NCBI GenBank assembly: GCA_963822955.1
Contig: CAWGJS010000008.1
Location: 868,001-932,000, forward strand
Direction: 5' to 3'
Length of the DNA stretch: 64,000 bases
Source: JAJYUU01 sp963822955
GTDB taxonomy: Bacteria; Actinomycetota; Actinomycetes; Streptosporangiales; Streptosporangiaceae
Shown here: piece after piece, positions 43,332-53,126 of the stretch
How the letters are laid out: each line of letters starts with the position of its first letter
How positions within the stretch are numbered: the stretch's first letter is position 1
Notes under the pieces: generated by a model
Seen by the model: the letters and a program-made list of their open reading frames with translations, nothing else
The model's database searches: none
Told to the model about the DNA's origin: nothing
Position numbers and translations under genes: made by a program

Positions 43332-43553
43332 TCAGGAGTGCAGGGACCGCTTCTCCTCGGCGGTGAGGCCGATGTGGTGCCAACGCCCGGGAGTTACCCA
43401 GCGGAAGAAAGTGAGGCCCGGACGTTTGCACCAGCACGCCTCGGTGCAACCGCAGCGGAGTCGAGGACCGCCGATTCGCAGTGCGTCGGCGGCCCGGGTA
43501 CCAACGGCTAGCAGGAGGATCCCTGCTATGCCCCCCAAAAGAATTCGGCGCAT
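43332..43553 (-). CDS. Small Cys-rich membrane-anchored protein
   Basis: A 73-residue protein with an N-terminal hydrophobic segment (ILLGGIAGILLLAVGT) and a C-terminal part with four closely spaced Cys-type positions (LRCGCTEACWCKRPGL) followed by TFFRWVTPGRWH. Similar CGC..(A/S)CWCKRPGL proteins occur in streptomycetes as I recall. No clear ribosome site at ATG 43553. Could bind a metal. Confidence 0.5.
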   Translation of the reverse strand: MRRILLGGIAGILLLAVGTRAADALRIGGPRLRCGCTEACWCKRPGLTFFRWVTPGRWHHIGLTAEEKRSLHS

Positions 43554-43909
43554 ACCCGCTAGCGTAGCCAAGCTTCCTTACAAGCGAGAGCTCACAAGTT
43601 CGAACCCGAGTGCATAACATCCTGGCCTATTCCCATCAGCTAGCCCGCTGGCTGTGGTCGAGGATCGCGGTGCGCTCGGTGCCTGACCTTGGTCCGTGGC
43701 CGAAGCGCGAGATGCGCCTGCACGCGCGCAGCGAACTGCGGCATTGTGTATTAGCGGAACAGAACTGGCTATTAGGACGCGTTACTGGGATGGTCGACCT
43801 AGGCACTCGCCGCCCATCCGTCGTACGACGCGCCAGGGATCCGGCCAGCGAGTGCTTCAAAGAACGTTCGTGCCCTGGCCTGACGGCGGCCTGGGTGCGG
43901 CGGCTAGCG
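43554..43909. other. No supported gene
   Basis: Intergenic stretch upstream of the small Cys-rich gene and past the 3' end of the F420/NADP-type gene. Nothing recognised. Confidence 0.4.
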
Positions 43910-44482
43910 TTAGCGGACGATGCGCAGCGCGAGCTTGCGGTTGCCGGCGTTCTGCCCGACCAGCGCGAACCACAGCGGCAGCAGGGCGTCGACGGTCGCC
44001 GTTGCGGTCGTGTCGCCGACGAAGGCCGGCTCGAGCCCGACGGCGCCGATGAGTTCCTCAGCCGCCGCCCGCGCCTCGGGATCGGCGGCGAAGAAGAGGT
44101 TCGCGCCGGGCACCGGGTCGGCGAAGTTCTCCCAGCCCAGTGAGTTGAACGCGCGCACATACCGGGCCGATGGCGCGGCGTCTGCGATCAGCGCCCGGCT
44201 GTCGAACTCCGGCGCGCCCATCCGGTTGACCGCGTCGATCACCACCTTGCCCGCGAGCGCCGCGCCGTGCTCGTTCACGACGTCTGGCACAGCCTGGCCG
44301 GGGACGGCCAGCAGCACCGCGTCCGCGTCCTTCAGCGCGTCGCCGATGCTTCGTACCGGCGCTCCGCCTGGGCCATCGCCGGAGCCGTCCCGGGCTCCGT
44401 AGACCACGTCGTGCCCGGCCGCGCGCCACTTGCTCCCGAGTGTTCCGCCGATGTTGCCCCTGCCGATCACCGCTATCCTCAT
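43910..44482 (-). CDS. NADP/F420-dependent oxidoreductase-like protein
   Basis: A 190-residue Rossmann protein of the F420-dependent NADP reductase/NAD-binding domain 2 group. It has RIAVIGRGNIGGTLGSKWRA for the dinucleotide loop, DVVYGARDGSGDG, AVLLAVPGQAVPDVVNEHGA and KVVIDAVNRMGAPEFDSRAL. The ATG at 44482 begins at the first strand; the few in-frame codons upstream lack a ribosome site. It may use NADPH or coenzyme F420, which actinobacteria contain. Single gene. Confidence 0.85.
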   Translation of the reverse strand: MRIAVIGRGNIGGTLGSKWRAAGHDVVYGARDGSGDGPGGAPVRSIGDALKDADAVLLAVPGQAVPDVVNEHGAALAGKVVIDAVNRMGAPEFDSRALIADAAPSARYVRAFNSLGWENFADPVPGANLFFAADPEARAAAEELIGAVGLEPAFVGDTTATATVDALLPLWFALVGQNAGNRKLALRIVR

Positions 44483-45013
44483 GCCCGCCAGCAACCAGTG
44501 TCACGCCCGTCTCATTCCCGTGCCGCGCCACGGCAGCGGGCGGGGTACGGGTGTTGGGCCCAGCGGCAGCCAGGCGCCCAGCACGCTAGAACCGCGCGGC
44601 TCCCAGAGAATGCCGGATCGAATACCGCTGCCGACCACATCGGAGCGACCCCCGAGTGCTGGCGCAGATGGTCGGTCACCAGCGGCGGCGGCAAGTACTG
44701 ATCCGCGCCTATTCCGTCGGCCGCACGCGCAAGGACCGCAAGCGTCAAAGCCTGCGGCCGTCGATGACTCGGCCGGCAGGCTTCGCCCTGGCTCCGCGCC
44801 CGCGTGCTGGACGACAAGAACGTGGAGCTGCACTGCCGCGTGGCTGACCGGGGCACCGGAACGAAGGGCCAGCCTTGCGCAGCCCCGGAATTGGCCGTTG
44901 ACAAGCGCGCCTGGCAGCGGGACGCTTCTGGGCGCAGTGACCACTTCAGGAAATGGCGGGTCCGGACAGGCGCTCTGCATGGGTCGCTCGTTCTCGCTCG
45001 GCCGGAGGTTCCA
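44483..45013. other. Upstream region of the glucodextranase gene
   Basis: No domain-bearing frame. The glycosidase reading frame stays open to 44804, but that upstream part has no signal peptide or family similarity. It should contain promoters for both divergent genes. Confidence 0.45.
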
Positions 45014-48000
45014 GTGACGGGATTGGGACGGGCAAGCAGGCGTCGGCTGCCAAGACTGGCGCCGCTAGCGATCGCTTTGTGCACGCTCTCCTTGACGGTG
45101 GCTGCGGCCGGCCCGGCAGGCGCCATCGGCACCGCTGCGGCGCTGCCCGCAGTGACCGCGCCCGGCGCCCCGGGCACGTTGTCCTATTTCGATCTCGCCC
45201 GCAAGGACTGCGTCGGCACTGCGCGGAACACGACCTCCAAGGTCTGGTACACGGTCGCGGGCGGCGTGCTCTCCGACGTGTACGAGCCGACGATCGACAA
45301 CACGAACGTGCAGACGCTCCAGTACATCGTCACTGACGGCGCCACGTTCACTGATCTGCAGACCCGCGACATGACCTACGCGGTTGCGGCCGACCCCTCC
45401 GGCATGGCCTGCACGGTGACCGCCACCAGCGCCAGCCACGGCTACCGGCTGGTCACCACCTACCTCACCGACCCGGGGCGGGACTCGGTGGTGATGCACA
45501 CACGGCTCGAGGCCACGCCCGGCTCGCACGCTGCCGTCGGCAAGCTGCGCCTGTACGCGCGGCTGGACGCGCATGTTAACGGCGACGGCGGCGGCGGCGG
45601 CCAGAACGCGGGCGGCAACACCGGGGTCATCGACACCTCCACCGGATCCCCTGTTCCCGTGGTCTACAGCACGAACACCGTGACCCAGGCCGCCAACCGC
45701 AGCTACGCCGTGCCCACCTACCTGGCCCTAATGTCGAGCAGCCCGTCCGCCGCGGCCAGCGTCGGCTACGCGGGGACCGCGAGCGATGGTCTCACCCAGC
45801 TCGACGGCACGCACACGCTGACTACCTACGACTCGGCCCCCGACGGGCACATCACGGCGACCGAGGACGTCACCCCCCGCCGCGGTGACGAGGTGACGCT
45901 GGCGCTCGGCTTCGGCCGGTCCCAGGCCCAGGCGGTGGCCACCGCGGGCGCGTCCCTGGCCACGCCGTTCGGCCAGGTCGAGCGGGACTACCTGAGTGGC
46001 TGGGCCGGTTACGACCGCACCTTGCGCAGGCCGCCGTCGAGCTTCCCGGGCCTGTCCGCCCGGCAGGCGGCTGACCTGCGGCGCCGCTACTACCTGTCCG
46101 CGAACGTGATCAAGGCGAGCGAGGACAAGACGTATCCCGGCGCGATCGTCGCCTCGCTGGCCAGCCCGTGGGGCCAGGCGGTCGCCGCCGGAATCGCGGT
46201 GAACGGCAAGCCGGTCTATTTCGGCTCCTACCGCGAGGTGTTCGCGCGTGACCTGTACGAAGCGTTCACCGGCCTGCTAACGGATGGCGACATTGCCACC
46301 GCGCGCGCTGCCACCCTGTTCCTTTTCAACCACCAGCAGCTACCGAACGGCCAGTTCCCCCGCAACTCCCTCGTCAACGGCGCGGCCGCCCCGGATACCG
46401 GCGGAACCCAGCTTGACGAGACGGCCTACCCGATCCTGATGGCCCTGCAGTCCGGGCTCGCCTGGAACACCTCGCTGTGGCAGCAGCACATCCGGCCGGC
46501 CGCCGACTTCCTTGTCGCGATGGGGCCGTCGCTCGGCAATGAGCGCTGGGAGGAGCAGTCGGGCTACTCACCGTCGACGATCGCGGCGGAGATCGCCGGG
46601 CTGACCGCCGCGTCTGCCATCGCCGCGCTGCACGGCGACCAGGCGCGGGCGCGGTTGTATCAGGCGACCGCGGACTACTTCCAGCGCAACATCAAGAACT
46701 GGGACGTGACCACCACCGGCCCGGACGGCGCGCGGTACTTCATCCGGCTGTCCAAGACCGGCGACCCGAACGCCGCCATCAGCTACGGCCTGGGCAACGG
46801 CGGCCCGACAGTGGACCAGCGCGCGGTGATCGACGGCGGGTTCCAGGAACTGGTGCGCCTCGGCGAACTGCCGGTCAGCGACCCGGACATTCAGGCATCG
46901 CTGGACGTGCTGGACAAGCAGATCTCGGTGTCGACGCCGAGCGGGACCGGCTATTACCGGTACGGCACCTCGGCCGCGGCCGGCAGCGCCGACGGGTATG
47001 GCGACTGCTACCAGCCGAGCCAGACATCCTGCACTACCGAAGGCGAGCCGTGGCCGACCACCGACACGGGCACCGGGCACCTGTGGCCGGTGCTGTCCGG
47101 GGAGCGCGCCGAGTCCGACATCGCCGCCGGGAACCTGACAGGCGCGTCCTCGCTGCTTGAGGCGATGGCGCAGTTCTCCTCCGGTGTGGGCCTGGTGCCC
47201 GAACAGGCGTGGGAGGACGCGGACCTGGCCGCCTCACCGTACGGGAGCGACCCGACCACCGCGTCGATTGGCTTCACCGACGGCAAGGCCGCGGGCTCGG
47301 CGTCCCCGCTAACCTGGGCCCAGGCCCAGGAACTCCGGCTCATCCTGTCCGTCGGGGCCGGCCGCGCGCTGGAGACCCCGTTCGTGACCACGCAGCGGTA
47401 CGTCGCGCACACGCCACCCGGCGCGCTCGGGGTGACGCTCACCGCTCCGGCCCCCGGCACCGCGATCACGACCGCGACCACGGCGGTGACCGGGACCACG
47501 GTGCCTGGCGCGAAGGTGGTGGTAGAGTCCGTCGACACCACGACGGGCGCCCCGTCCACGACGGGCACCACGGTGGCGGCGGCGGACGGCTCGTTCTCAG
47601 TCATGGTGCCCGTCGGCTTCGGCGACAGCGTCCTGACCGCGTCGGCCACCGCGCCGGGCAACCGGACCGGGTACGCGCAGACTTCTGTGACCAGCGAAGT
47701 ACTCAACGGGACGACGGCGCTCGACGTGCCCAACTCACTCGGAGACGGGGTCGGCGACGACAACGGGCCGGGAACTTACCAGTACCCGACCGCGTCCGAC
47801 TTCCACGCTGGCGCTTTCAAGCTGACCAGGTTCCAGGTGATCAGCGACGGAACGACGGTGTACCTGCGGGCCACGCTCGCCAACCTGGACCCGACGTTCG
47901 GCTCGCCGCTGGGCGCGCAACTCCTCGATGTATACGTGCACACCCCGGGCGCGACGACCACGTCGACGGCGGCCGCCTACACGTCCCGGAACTACACCAT

Positions 48001-48421
48001 CGCCCCCGCGGACGCGTGGAGCGAGATGGTAGAGGTGCAGGGATTCGCCCCGCCGGTCTGGCAGGACGCCTCCGGAAATTCGCTCGGCACGGCCTTCGTG
48101 GCCGCTTCCCAGATCAGCAAGACGATCACGATCGGGCTGCCGCAGGCCGCGTTTGGCACCCCAGCATCAGGCTGGGCTTTTGCGGTCGTGCTGACCGGCC
48201 AGGACGGGTTCAGCCCCGATCAGGCGCGCGCCTTCGCCGCGACACCCCAGCCGTACGAGTTCGGCGTATGCGCGGTAGGCGGAACCAGCCCGATCTGCTC
48301 GGTTGACCCGAACACGGTGCCGAAGGCGATGGACATCATCACGCCCCCGGGCGTTTCCCAGGCCACCGAACTCGACCCGACCCTCGGACCGGTCGTCATC
48401 CAGGGAGTTGCCATCCCGTGA
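45014..48421 (+). CDS. Large secreted glucodextranase/glucoamylase-like GH15 enzyme
   Basis: A 1135-residue exported glycosidase. A signal peptide (PLAIALCTLSLTVAAAGP) is followed by the N-terminal glucodextranase beta-sandwich (VWYTVAGGVLSDVYEPTID). The GH15 barrel has YREVFARDLYEAFTGLL, LDETAYPILMALQSGLAWN and RWEEQSGYSPSTIAAEIAGL with its catalytic Glu pair. Then come an Ig-like region (TAPAPGTAITTATTAVTG) and a C-terminal glucodextranase-type binding module (GTYQYPTASDFHAGAFKLTR onward). The GTG at 45014 is chosen for its GGAGG five nt upstream. It would degrade alpha-glucans or dextran outside the cell. Confidence 0.9.
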   Translation: MTGLGRASRRRLPRLAPLAIALCTLSLTVAAAGPAGAIGTAAALPAVTAPGAPGTLSYFDLARKDCVGTARNTTSKVWYTVAGGVLSDVYEPTIDNTNVQTLQYIVTDGATFTDLQTRDMTYAVAADPSGMACTVTATSASHGYRLVTTYLTDPGRDSVVMHTRLEATPGSHAAVGKLRLYARLDAHVNGDGGGGGQNAGGNTGVIDTSTGSPVPVVYSTNTVTQAANRSYAVPTYLALMSSSPSAAASVGYAGTASDGLTQLDGTHTLTTYDSAPDGHITATEDVTPRRGDEVTLALGFGRSQAQAVATAGASLATPFGQVERDYLSGWAGYDRTLRRPPSSFPGLSARQAADLRRRYYLSANVIKASEDKTYPGAIVASLASPWGQAVAAGIAVNGKPVYFGSYREVFARDLYEAFTGLLTDGDIATARAATLFLFNHQQLPNGQFPRNSLVNGAAAPDTGGTQLDETAYPILMALQSGLAWNTSLWQQHIRPAADFLVAMGPSLGNERWEEQSGYSPSTIAAEIAGLTAASAIAALHGDQARARLYQATADYFQRNIKNWDVTTTGPDGARYFIRLSKTGDPNAAISYGLGNGGPTVDQRAVIDGGFQELVRLGELPVSDPDIQASLDVLDKQISVSTPSGTGYYRYGTSAAAGSADGYGDCYQPSQTSCTTEGEPWPTTDTGTGHLWPVLSGERAESDIAAGNLTGASSLLEAMAQFSSGVGLVPEQAWEDADLAASPYGSDPTTASIGFTDGKAAGSASPLTWAQAQELRLILSVGAGRALETPFVTTQRYVAHTPPGALGVTLTAPAPGTAITTATTAVTGTTVPGAKVVVESVDTTTGAPSTTGTTVAAADGSFSVMVPVGFGDSVLTASATAPGNRTGYAQTSVTSEVLNGTTALDVPNSLGDGVGDDNGPGTYQYPTASDFHAGAFKLTRFQVISDGTTVYLRATLANLDPTFGSPLGAQLLDVYVHTPGATTTSTAAAYTSRNYTIAPADAWSEMVEVQGFAPPVWQDASGNSLGTAFVAASQISKTITIGLPQAAFGTPASGWAFAVVLTGQDGFSPDQARAFAATPQPYEFGVCAVGGTSPICSVDPNTVPKAMDIITPPGVSQATELDPTLGPVVIQGVAIP

Positions 48422-49214
48422 GATAGGCCGCCGCATCGCTGTTGTAGTCGTTCTGCGCGGCAGGTTTGCTCTGGTGGTTGTGATCAGCGCAATGCCGCTC
48501 CGGAGCTGTCGTTGGGTCCTGGGCGTGCCTCCAACCCACAACAACGCGAACCCATAGTGGGCCCCAGATGACTGGGTGTGGCCATCAGCACTCTGCGCGC
48601 GTTCGTGCCCGGTCCTGTGGTTCCCGGTGTCTGCGGGCGGGCCGTGTGGCCCCGACCATGGCTCGCCGAGAAAGAGGGCCCGGTACGGTCACCCGAGCTC
48701 CGATAGCCAGCAGGCACCGCCTTGGCGGCCTCTGCGGACGGCGGGGACTTGGCGCGCGAGTTCCTCTCACCAGCTAATGAATTGCTACCACGTCCAGATC
48801 GAGCCTGGTAAGCGTCAGCTGGGCGCGCCGGCACGGCACGGCTGACCGCGACTTAATACGCGCCTTGCAACGCGCACAGAAGAAGCGGATCTGGTCGCTG
48901 TCACCGCCGACGACCACCTGACTGCCGCCTCGCACCTACTCGGCAGGGAGTAGGTGGATAGTGCTTCCGGCCTCGGCCCTGCTTCCGCGGTTTTGGCGTG
49001 GTACGGGCTTAGGGTCGGGAGCCTGGGTCCCGGCCTGACCTCCGAATCGGCTGACGCCGCTCGGGCTGTCCTGCGAGACGACCTGTCGGCCGGGTCCCAG
49101 TTTTCTGGCACCCACCGGCGTGCCGGTCTGATCTGCCTGGCCTGTGCAAGAGGCCGGGGTTCACAGGGTCCGACGGCCAGCGGGTGCGTGCCATCCCTTC
49201 AACCATGGAAAGAG
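48422..49214. other. About 790 bp without a supported gene
   Basis: Between the glucodextranase stop and the transposase remnant. Several overlapping frames, none with domain or ribosome site. It may include decayed parts of the IS element's flank. Confidence 0.45.
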
Positions 49215-49838
49215 ATGGCATTGACCATCGTAGAGACGCGCGCCATTACGGGCGGCGTGGACACTCACGCCGATACTCATGTCGCCGCCGCGCTCGACCC
49301 GATCGGCGGGTTACTGGGTGTCCGGCAGTTCCCGGCTTCCGCGGCTGGCTACGCCCGTTTGCTGGAGTGGCTGGGCGGGTTCGGGACGGTCTGCCTAGTC
49401 GGCATCGAGGGCACCGGCAGTTACGGGCCGGCCTGGCTCGGCACGTCACAGCGGCCGGCATCCGGGTCGTCTAGGTAGACCGCTCCGACCGGCAGGACCG
49501 GCGCCGGCAGGGCAAGTTCGACCCAATCGATGCGGTCAGCGCCGCACGAGCCGCCCAGTCGGGGAAGGCCCGTGGTACGCCGACGGGCCGGGACCGGTCG
49601 GTGGAGGCGATCCGCGCGCTGATGGCCGCCAGACGCAGCGCCCGCGCCGACCCCTCAACCCAGGCGGCGACCGCCAGGCCAACCACGCCCTCTGCCGGAT
49701 CGTGTCACCCGGATGAGCTCGCACCCGCGCACCCGCGCCTACGTCACGCGGCGCACCGCGGAAGGTCTGTCGAAGAAAGAGATCATCCGCTGCCTGAAGC
49801 GGTACGTCGCCCGCGAGGTCTACCCGCACCTCCGCTAG
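49215..49838 (+). mobile_element. IS110-family transposase remnant
   Basis: The N-terminal DEDD-type domain opens with ITGGVDTHADTHVAAALDPI, then VCLVGIEGTGSYG. After a frameshift it continues with TAAGIRVV and VDRSDRQDRRRQGKFDPIDA, and SVEAIRALMAARRSARA. The central part is deleted, and the C-terminal RTRAYVTRRTAEGLSKKEII with RCLKRYVAREVY ends at 49838. An intact IS110 transposase is near 400 aa, about twice what remains. The element is dead. IS110 elements lack obvious terminal inverted repeats, so its borders are not defined. Confidence 0.82.
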
Positions 49839-50068
49839 CGCCCCGTTACTCTGGCCGGACGCCAAGTTGCAAGTCGACCTGTACGGCGAGCCGTATGTCA
49901 CCCAGGCCCATCGAGGCCCTCACGGCCTTATTGGCGGAGGCCCCGCGAATATCTTCCGGCCGACCGCGCGGACAGCTGAGAACCGCAGGTAACTGTCCGC
50001 AGGACAGCGCAGATCGGCGAGGCTGGTCGCCTGGAGGCGGCAGCCATTAGATGAGTGCCTCGCCAACA

Positions 50069-50104
50069 TTAGACAGAGGACGCCAAAGTAGCTATACTTA
50101 TAGC
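50069..50104 (+). promoter_or_regulatory. Toxin-antitoxin promoter with palindromic operator
   Basis: TTAGAC (50069-50074) and TATACT (50093-50098) are separated by 18 bp, a good vegetative promoter. The palindrome GCTATA-CT-TATAGC (50091-50104) covers the -10 and ends one base before the antitoxin ATG, a fitting autorepression operator. The start site predicted at about 50105-50106 would make the mRNA leaderless. Confidence 0.7.
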
Positions 50105-50105
50105 C

Positions 50106-50390
50106 ATGTCAGTCTCGGAGCAGATGCCTCTCGCCGACGTCAAGAACCGGCTCTCGGAGGTTGTGGACCGCCTTGAGCGCGAGCACGGCCGGGTCGTGAT
50201 TACCAAGCACGGGCATCCTGCCGCCGTTGTTATCAGCGTCGACGACCTGGAGTCTCTGGAGGAGACGCTGGACATCATGGACAGCGCGGGCGTGCTGGCA
50301 GATATCCGTGACAGTCTGGCCGAGATCAGCGACGGCAGCGCGGAAGTGCTGACCAAGGACCAGGCCCTGCGGATCATCTCCGGCCAGTGA
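50106..50390 (+). CDS. Phd/YefM-family antitoxin
   Basis: A 94-residue antitoxin. The N-terminal Phd/YefM dimer and DNA-binding part is MPLADVKNRLSEVVDRLERE and GRVVITKHGHPAAVVISVDD. The C-terminal toxin-neutralising tail is acidic and helical (EETLDIMDSAGVLADIRDS). It probably represses its own promoter through the palindrome just upstream. Stop overlaps the toxin start (GTGA), the usual TA arrangement. Confidence 0.92.
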   Translation: MSVSEQMPLADVKNRLSEVVDRLEREHGRVVITKHGHPAAVVISVDDLESLEETLDIMDSAGVLADIRDSLAEISDGSAEVLTKDQALRIISGQ

Positions 50391-50668
50391 CGGAGGACCC
50401 ATACGCTGTCGCCTGGACCGGCGTGTCCCTCAGGGCGCTGAGCAGGCTACCGGAGAAGTTCGCGACCGCGGCTGTCGAGTTCGTCTATGGCTCCCTGGCC
50501 AGAAGCCCGCACCGGGTCGGCAAGCCGCTCAGGCTCGGCCTGGAGGGAATGCACAGCGCCGGGCGGGGCGACTACAGAGTGATCTACCGCATCGACGATG
50601 ACCAACGCGTCGTCACAGTCATGGCCATCGAACACCGCTCCGACGTCTACCGCCCGCGCCAACTCTGA
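50387..50668 (+). CDS. RelE/ParE-family toxin
   Basis: A 93-residue RelE-type protein. Features are VAWTGVSLRALSRLPEKFAT, the basic HRVGKPLRLGLEGMHSAGRG, the RelE strand DYRVIYRIDDDQRVVTVMAI and the end EHRSDVYRPRQL. The Arg and Tyr residues of this C-terminal part are those that cut mRNA at the ribosome in RelE toxins. Co-translated with its antitoxin by a 4-bp overlap. Length standard. Confidence 0.92.
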   Translation: MTEDPYAVAWTGVSLRALSRLPEKFATAAVEFVYGSLARSPHRVGKPLRLGLEGMHSAGRGDYRVIYRIDDDQRVVTVMAIEHRSDVYRPRQL

Positions 50669-50715
50669 GCCACCCGACTGGCGGCAGATGCGCGCGTTCC
50701 GCATTCGGCGTAGCT

Positions 50716-51024
50716 GTGCCCAGCGAGGAGGAGCAGCTGAGCGTGACCAACGAGTCTCTGCTGATCAGTGCCGCCGTCTTCATGCTCGCGTTCGGAACCG
50801 TCGTCACCTGGCTGGAGCGCATCAGACATCCGCCAGCCACTCCGCTGATCACCTTTAGTGGCATCGCGGGCGTGTACCTGGGACTATGTGCCACCGTTGA
50901 GCACAGTCGCTGGGCGTATGTTCCGTGCCTGGTTCTCCTGCTGGGCGCCGCGGCGAGTCAACTTCGTGCTTTCAGGCGGTCGGACGGCAACCGCGGCAAC
51001 GGCCGAACCGGCGGCACGGCCTAG
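50716..51024 (+). CDS. Small membrane protein
   Basis: A GTG-started 102-residue protein with three hydrophobic segments (ESLLISAAVFMLAFGTVVTW, PLITFSGIAGVYLGLC, YVPCLVLLLGAAASQL) and a basic, Gly-rich tail. A GAGGAGGAG sequence occurs shortly after the GTG, so a start a few codons further in is possible. Unknown function; located just after the TA pair. Confidence 0.5.
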   Translation: MPSEEEQLSVTNESLLISAAVFMLAFGTVVTWLERIRHPPATPLITFSGIAGVYLGLCATVEHSRWAYVPCLVLLLGAAASQLRAFRRSDGNRGNGRTGGTA

Positions 51025-51378
51025 CGTGACCTGGCGAAGCAGATCGGTCCGGGGCAGTCCCGGATGTTCTCGCTTGACGGTGAGCGCGAATATTCATGCA
51101 AACCTGGCCTGGAGGGCCTAGTCAGTGAAGGGCACCCCGGGGCTCGCATGTGGCGGGCTGGACGATTAAAGACAACGCTGCGTACACGAGAGCATCGTGC
51201 TGCCGGGGAAGTGATCACTGGCATTGGGGCGACTCGGCAATTTAGAGCCAGGTGCGTGCCTTTAGTCCTGTGCATGCGGGACCTTTGCTTCTGCACTGGC
51301 TGTACTGGAGGCCGTGATCGTGCCACCGGGCAGCGCTGCTGACGCCGTAACGGCAGCCCGTCTGATACGGAGGTGCAG

Positions 51379-52551
51379 ATGCGCAATCAGCTTGCTGCGC
51401 GCCTTGCGTGGCCTGCCGTCACCGCGCTGCTGCTGGCGGGCGTGGTCGCGGCCGGCTGCGCTTCGCCAGGACGTACGGGCGGCCAGGCAGTCCGTTCCAG
51501 CCATGCCCAGGCGGTTGCGGGCGCGGCACGTCCTCACAGCGAGCACCATGTCGTCCAACTCGTTGTCGAGGCGAGCGGGGATTTGCTGATCCACACCCCG
51601 GTCTGGGAGCGGGCGCTGGTCCTGGGTGGCGGCCGCCACTACAACTTCGCTCCGCTCTTCGCCCGGATCAAGCCCTATGTCCGCGGCGCAGACCTTGCGT
51701 TGTGCCATGCAGAGACGCCGATGACGTCGGCTCCCCCAACGAGCTACCCGGTGTTCAACACGCCGCCTGAGCTGGCAACCGCTATCCATCAGACCGGGTG
51801 GCGGGCCTGCTCGACAGCGTCGAATCACACCCTCGACCAAGGGCAGCGCGGAGTCGACGACACCATCCGCGCGCTGAGTCGCGCCGGTGTGCTCCACACC
51901 GGCTCCTATTCGTCGGCGGCGGCGCAGCGGAAGCCGCTGATCATCACAGTCAAGGGTGTCCGCGTGGCGTTCCTGGCCTATACCGAGTTCACCAACGGCA
52001 TCCCGCTGCCTCACCCATGGTCGGTCAACCTGGCCAGCGCAGCACGGATCCTGTCCGATGCGCGCCGTGCGCGACTAGACGGCGCGCAGGTGGTCATCGT
52101 CAATCTTCACTGGGGCGATGAGTACGTCGCACAACCAAGCAGGTTCCAGCTCAGCCTCGCCAGCAGGCTCACCCGATCGCCCGACATTACCGCGATCGTG
52201 GGCCAGCATGTGCATGTCGTCCAGCCCATCCGCTTCATCCACGGCAAGGCTGTCGTCTTCGGCGAAGGTAATCTGATCTCCAATCAGACGGGCGCCTGCT
52301 GCCCGGCCGCCACCCAAGACGGGATGATCGTGTTGCTCACGATCACAGTGAGCAGCCAGGGAGCCCGCGTCACCTTCGTTCGCTACGTGCCGATCTGGGT
52401 TCGCCACCCGGACTTCGTGGTGCTCCCGGCCGGCTTCGCCTGGCGCACCGATCACGCTGATGCAGCGGCCCTGCGCGCGTCCTACAAACGCACGGTCGCG
52501 GTAGCCGGGCGCAGTCCGCGCATTCAGCCGATCCCAGCCCGCCTGCCGTGA
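51379..52551 (+). CDS. CapA-family lipoprotein/metallophosphatase-like protein
   Basis: A 390-residue exported protein. The signal peptide (LAARLAWPAVTALLLAGVVA) ends in lipobox AAGC. The CapA domain (calcineurin-like fold used in poly-gamma-glutamate export and related envelope functions) shows VEASGDLLIHTPVWERALVL, LALCHAETPM, STASNHTLDQGQRGVDDTI, VIVNLHWGDEYV and IVGQHVHVVQPI. Metal-site residues in GD, NH, HWG and GHxHV are in place. The start at 51379 follows GGAGG by five nt. Confidence 0.88.
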   Translation: MRNQLAARLAWPAVTALLLAGVVAAGCASPGRTGGQAVRSSHAQAVAGAARPHSEHHVVQLVVEASGDLLIHTPVWERALVLGGGRHYNFAPLFARIKPYVRGADLALCHAETPMTSAPPTSYPVFNTPPELATAIHQTGWRACSTASNHTLDQGQRGVDDTIRALSRAGVLHTGSYSSAAAQRKPLIITVKGVRVAFLAYTEFTNGIPLPHPWSVNLASAARILSDARRARLDGAQVVIVNLHWGDEYVAQPSRFQLSLASRLTRSPDITAIVGQHVHVVQPIRFIHGKAVVFGEGNLISNQTGACCPAATQDGMIVLLTITVSSQGARVTFVRYVPIWVRHPDFVVLPAGFAWRTDHADAAALRASYKRTVAVAGRSPRIQPIPARLP

Positions 52552-52754
52552 CCATGCGCGGCCACCGACGACCGCCCCAATTTAGCAGCGGCTGTCAGGC
52601 CGGCCAGGGCGACGGCAGTTCGTAACCGAGTGCAGCCCGGCACAACCGAGCGGGGTCCACTGCGCAACCGTCGCCCACACGGCCGGGCCCGCCGCGCACC
52701 ACAGTGCGCGCCAGCCAGATGAATCTGGTTCCACGTCGATGAAGGAGATCAACC

Positions 52755-52820
52755 GTGAATCCTAAGACGGTCGTCAAGGAGGTGCGGGTGCTCGACCAGT
52801 TGCCGCGCAAGATCAGCTAA
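52755..52820 (+). CDS. 21-residue small ORF with strong Shine-Dalgarno
   Basis: GTG at 52755 follows AAGGAG by seven nt and encodes NPKTVVKEVRVLDQLPRKIS. The helix-like charged peptide could be a leader peptide or a truncated gene start. No homologue recalled. Confidence 0.25.
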   Translation: MNPKTVVKEVRVLDQLPRKIS

Positions 52821-52888
52821 TTCGATCGTCGACAAACGCTCGCTCTGCTCCGGCGTAGGCCCACATTCGCACGAATCCCTCAGCTGCC

Positions 52889-52921
52889 GCCGCCCCGCGA
52901 TGACCACCATCGTGGGGCGGC
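52889..52921. terminator. Strong 14-bp hairpin
   Basis: Arms at 52889-52902 and 52908-52921 pair along 14 positions with one G-U and a five-base loop. No U tract. It is plausible as a terminator of transcripts from either side. Confidence 0.55.
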
Positions 52922-53083
52922 CTAGGCGCTAGGGCCGGGCCAGCTAGCTATGTCACCAGCGACCTGCTGGCGCGGCTGTCGGGCCCGCTAGGCAGCCGCG
53001 ATGACGACCGGGTCGGCCCAAGCCGTGGCCCAGTGTCGTTAGTCCCTGCATACCTGACCTTCGGCCCTGAATCTAGGGGCCTT

Positions 53084-53126
53084 TCCGGGGCAGATACCGA
53101 GATCTCTCCGGGGCAGATACTGAGAT
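53084..53126 (+). repeat. Two 20-bp direct repeats, 23-bp period
   Basis: The words at 53084-53103 and 53107-53126 (beginning TCCGGGGCAGATAC) differ at one base. They lie about 160 bp upstream of the beta-propeller gene and could be regulator sites or IS-end remains. Confidence 0.55.

Noticed and set aside
44804..45013. N-terminal extension of the glucodextranase frame to 44804
   Set aside because: It would bury the signal peptide about 70 residues inside the protein; the GTG at 45014 has a strong GGAGG.
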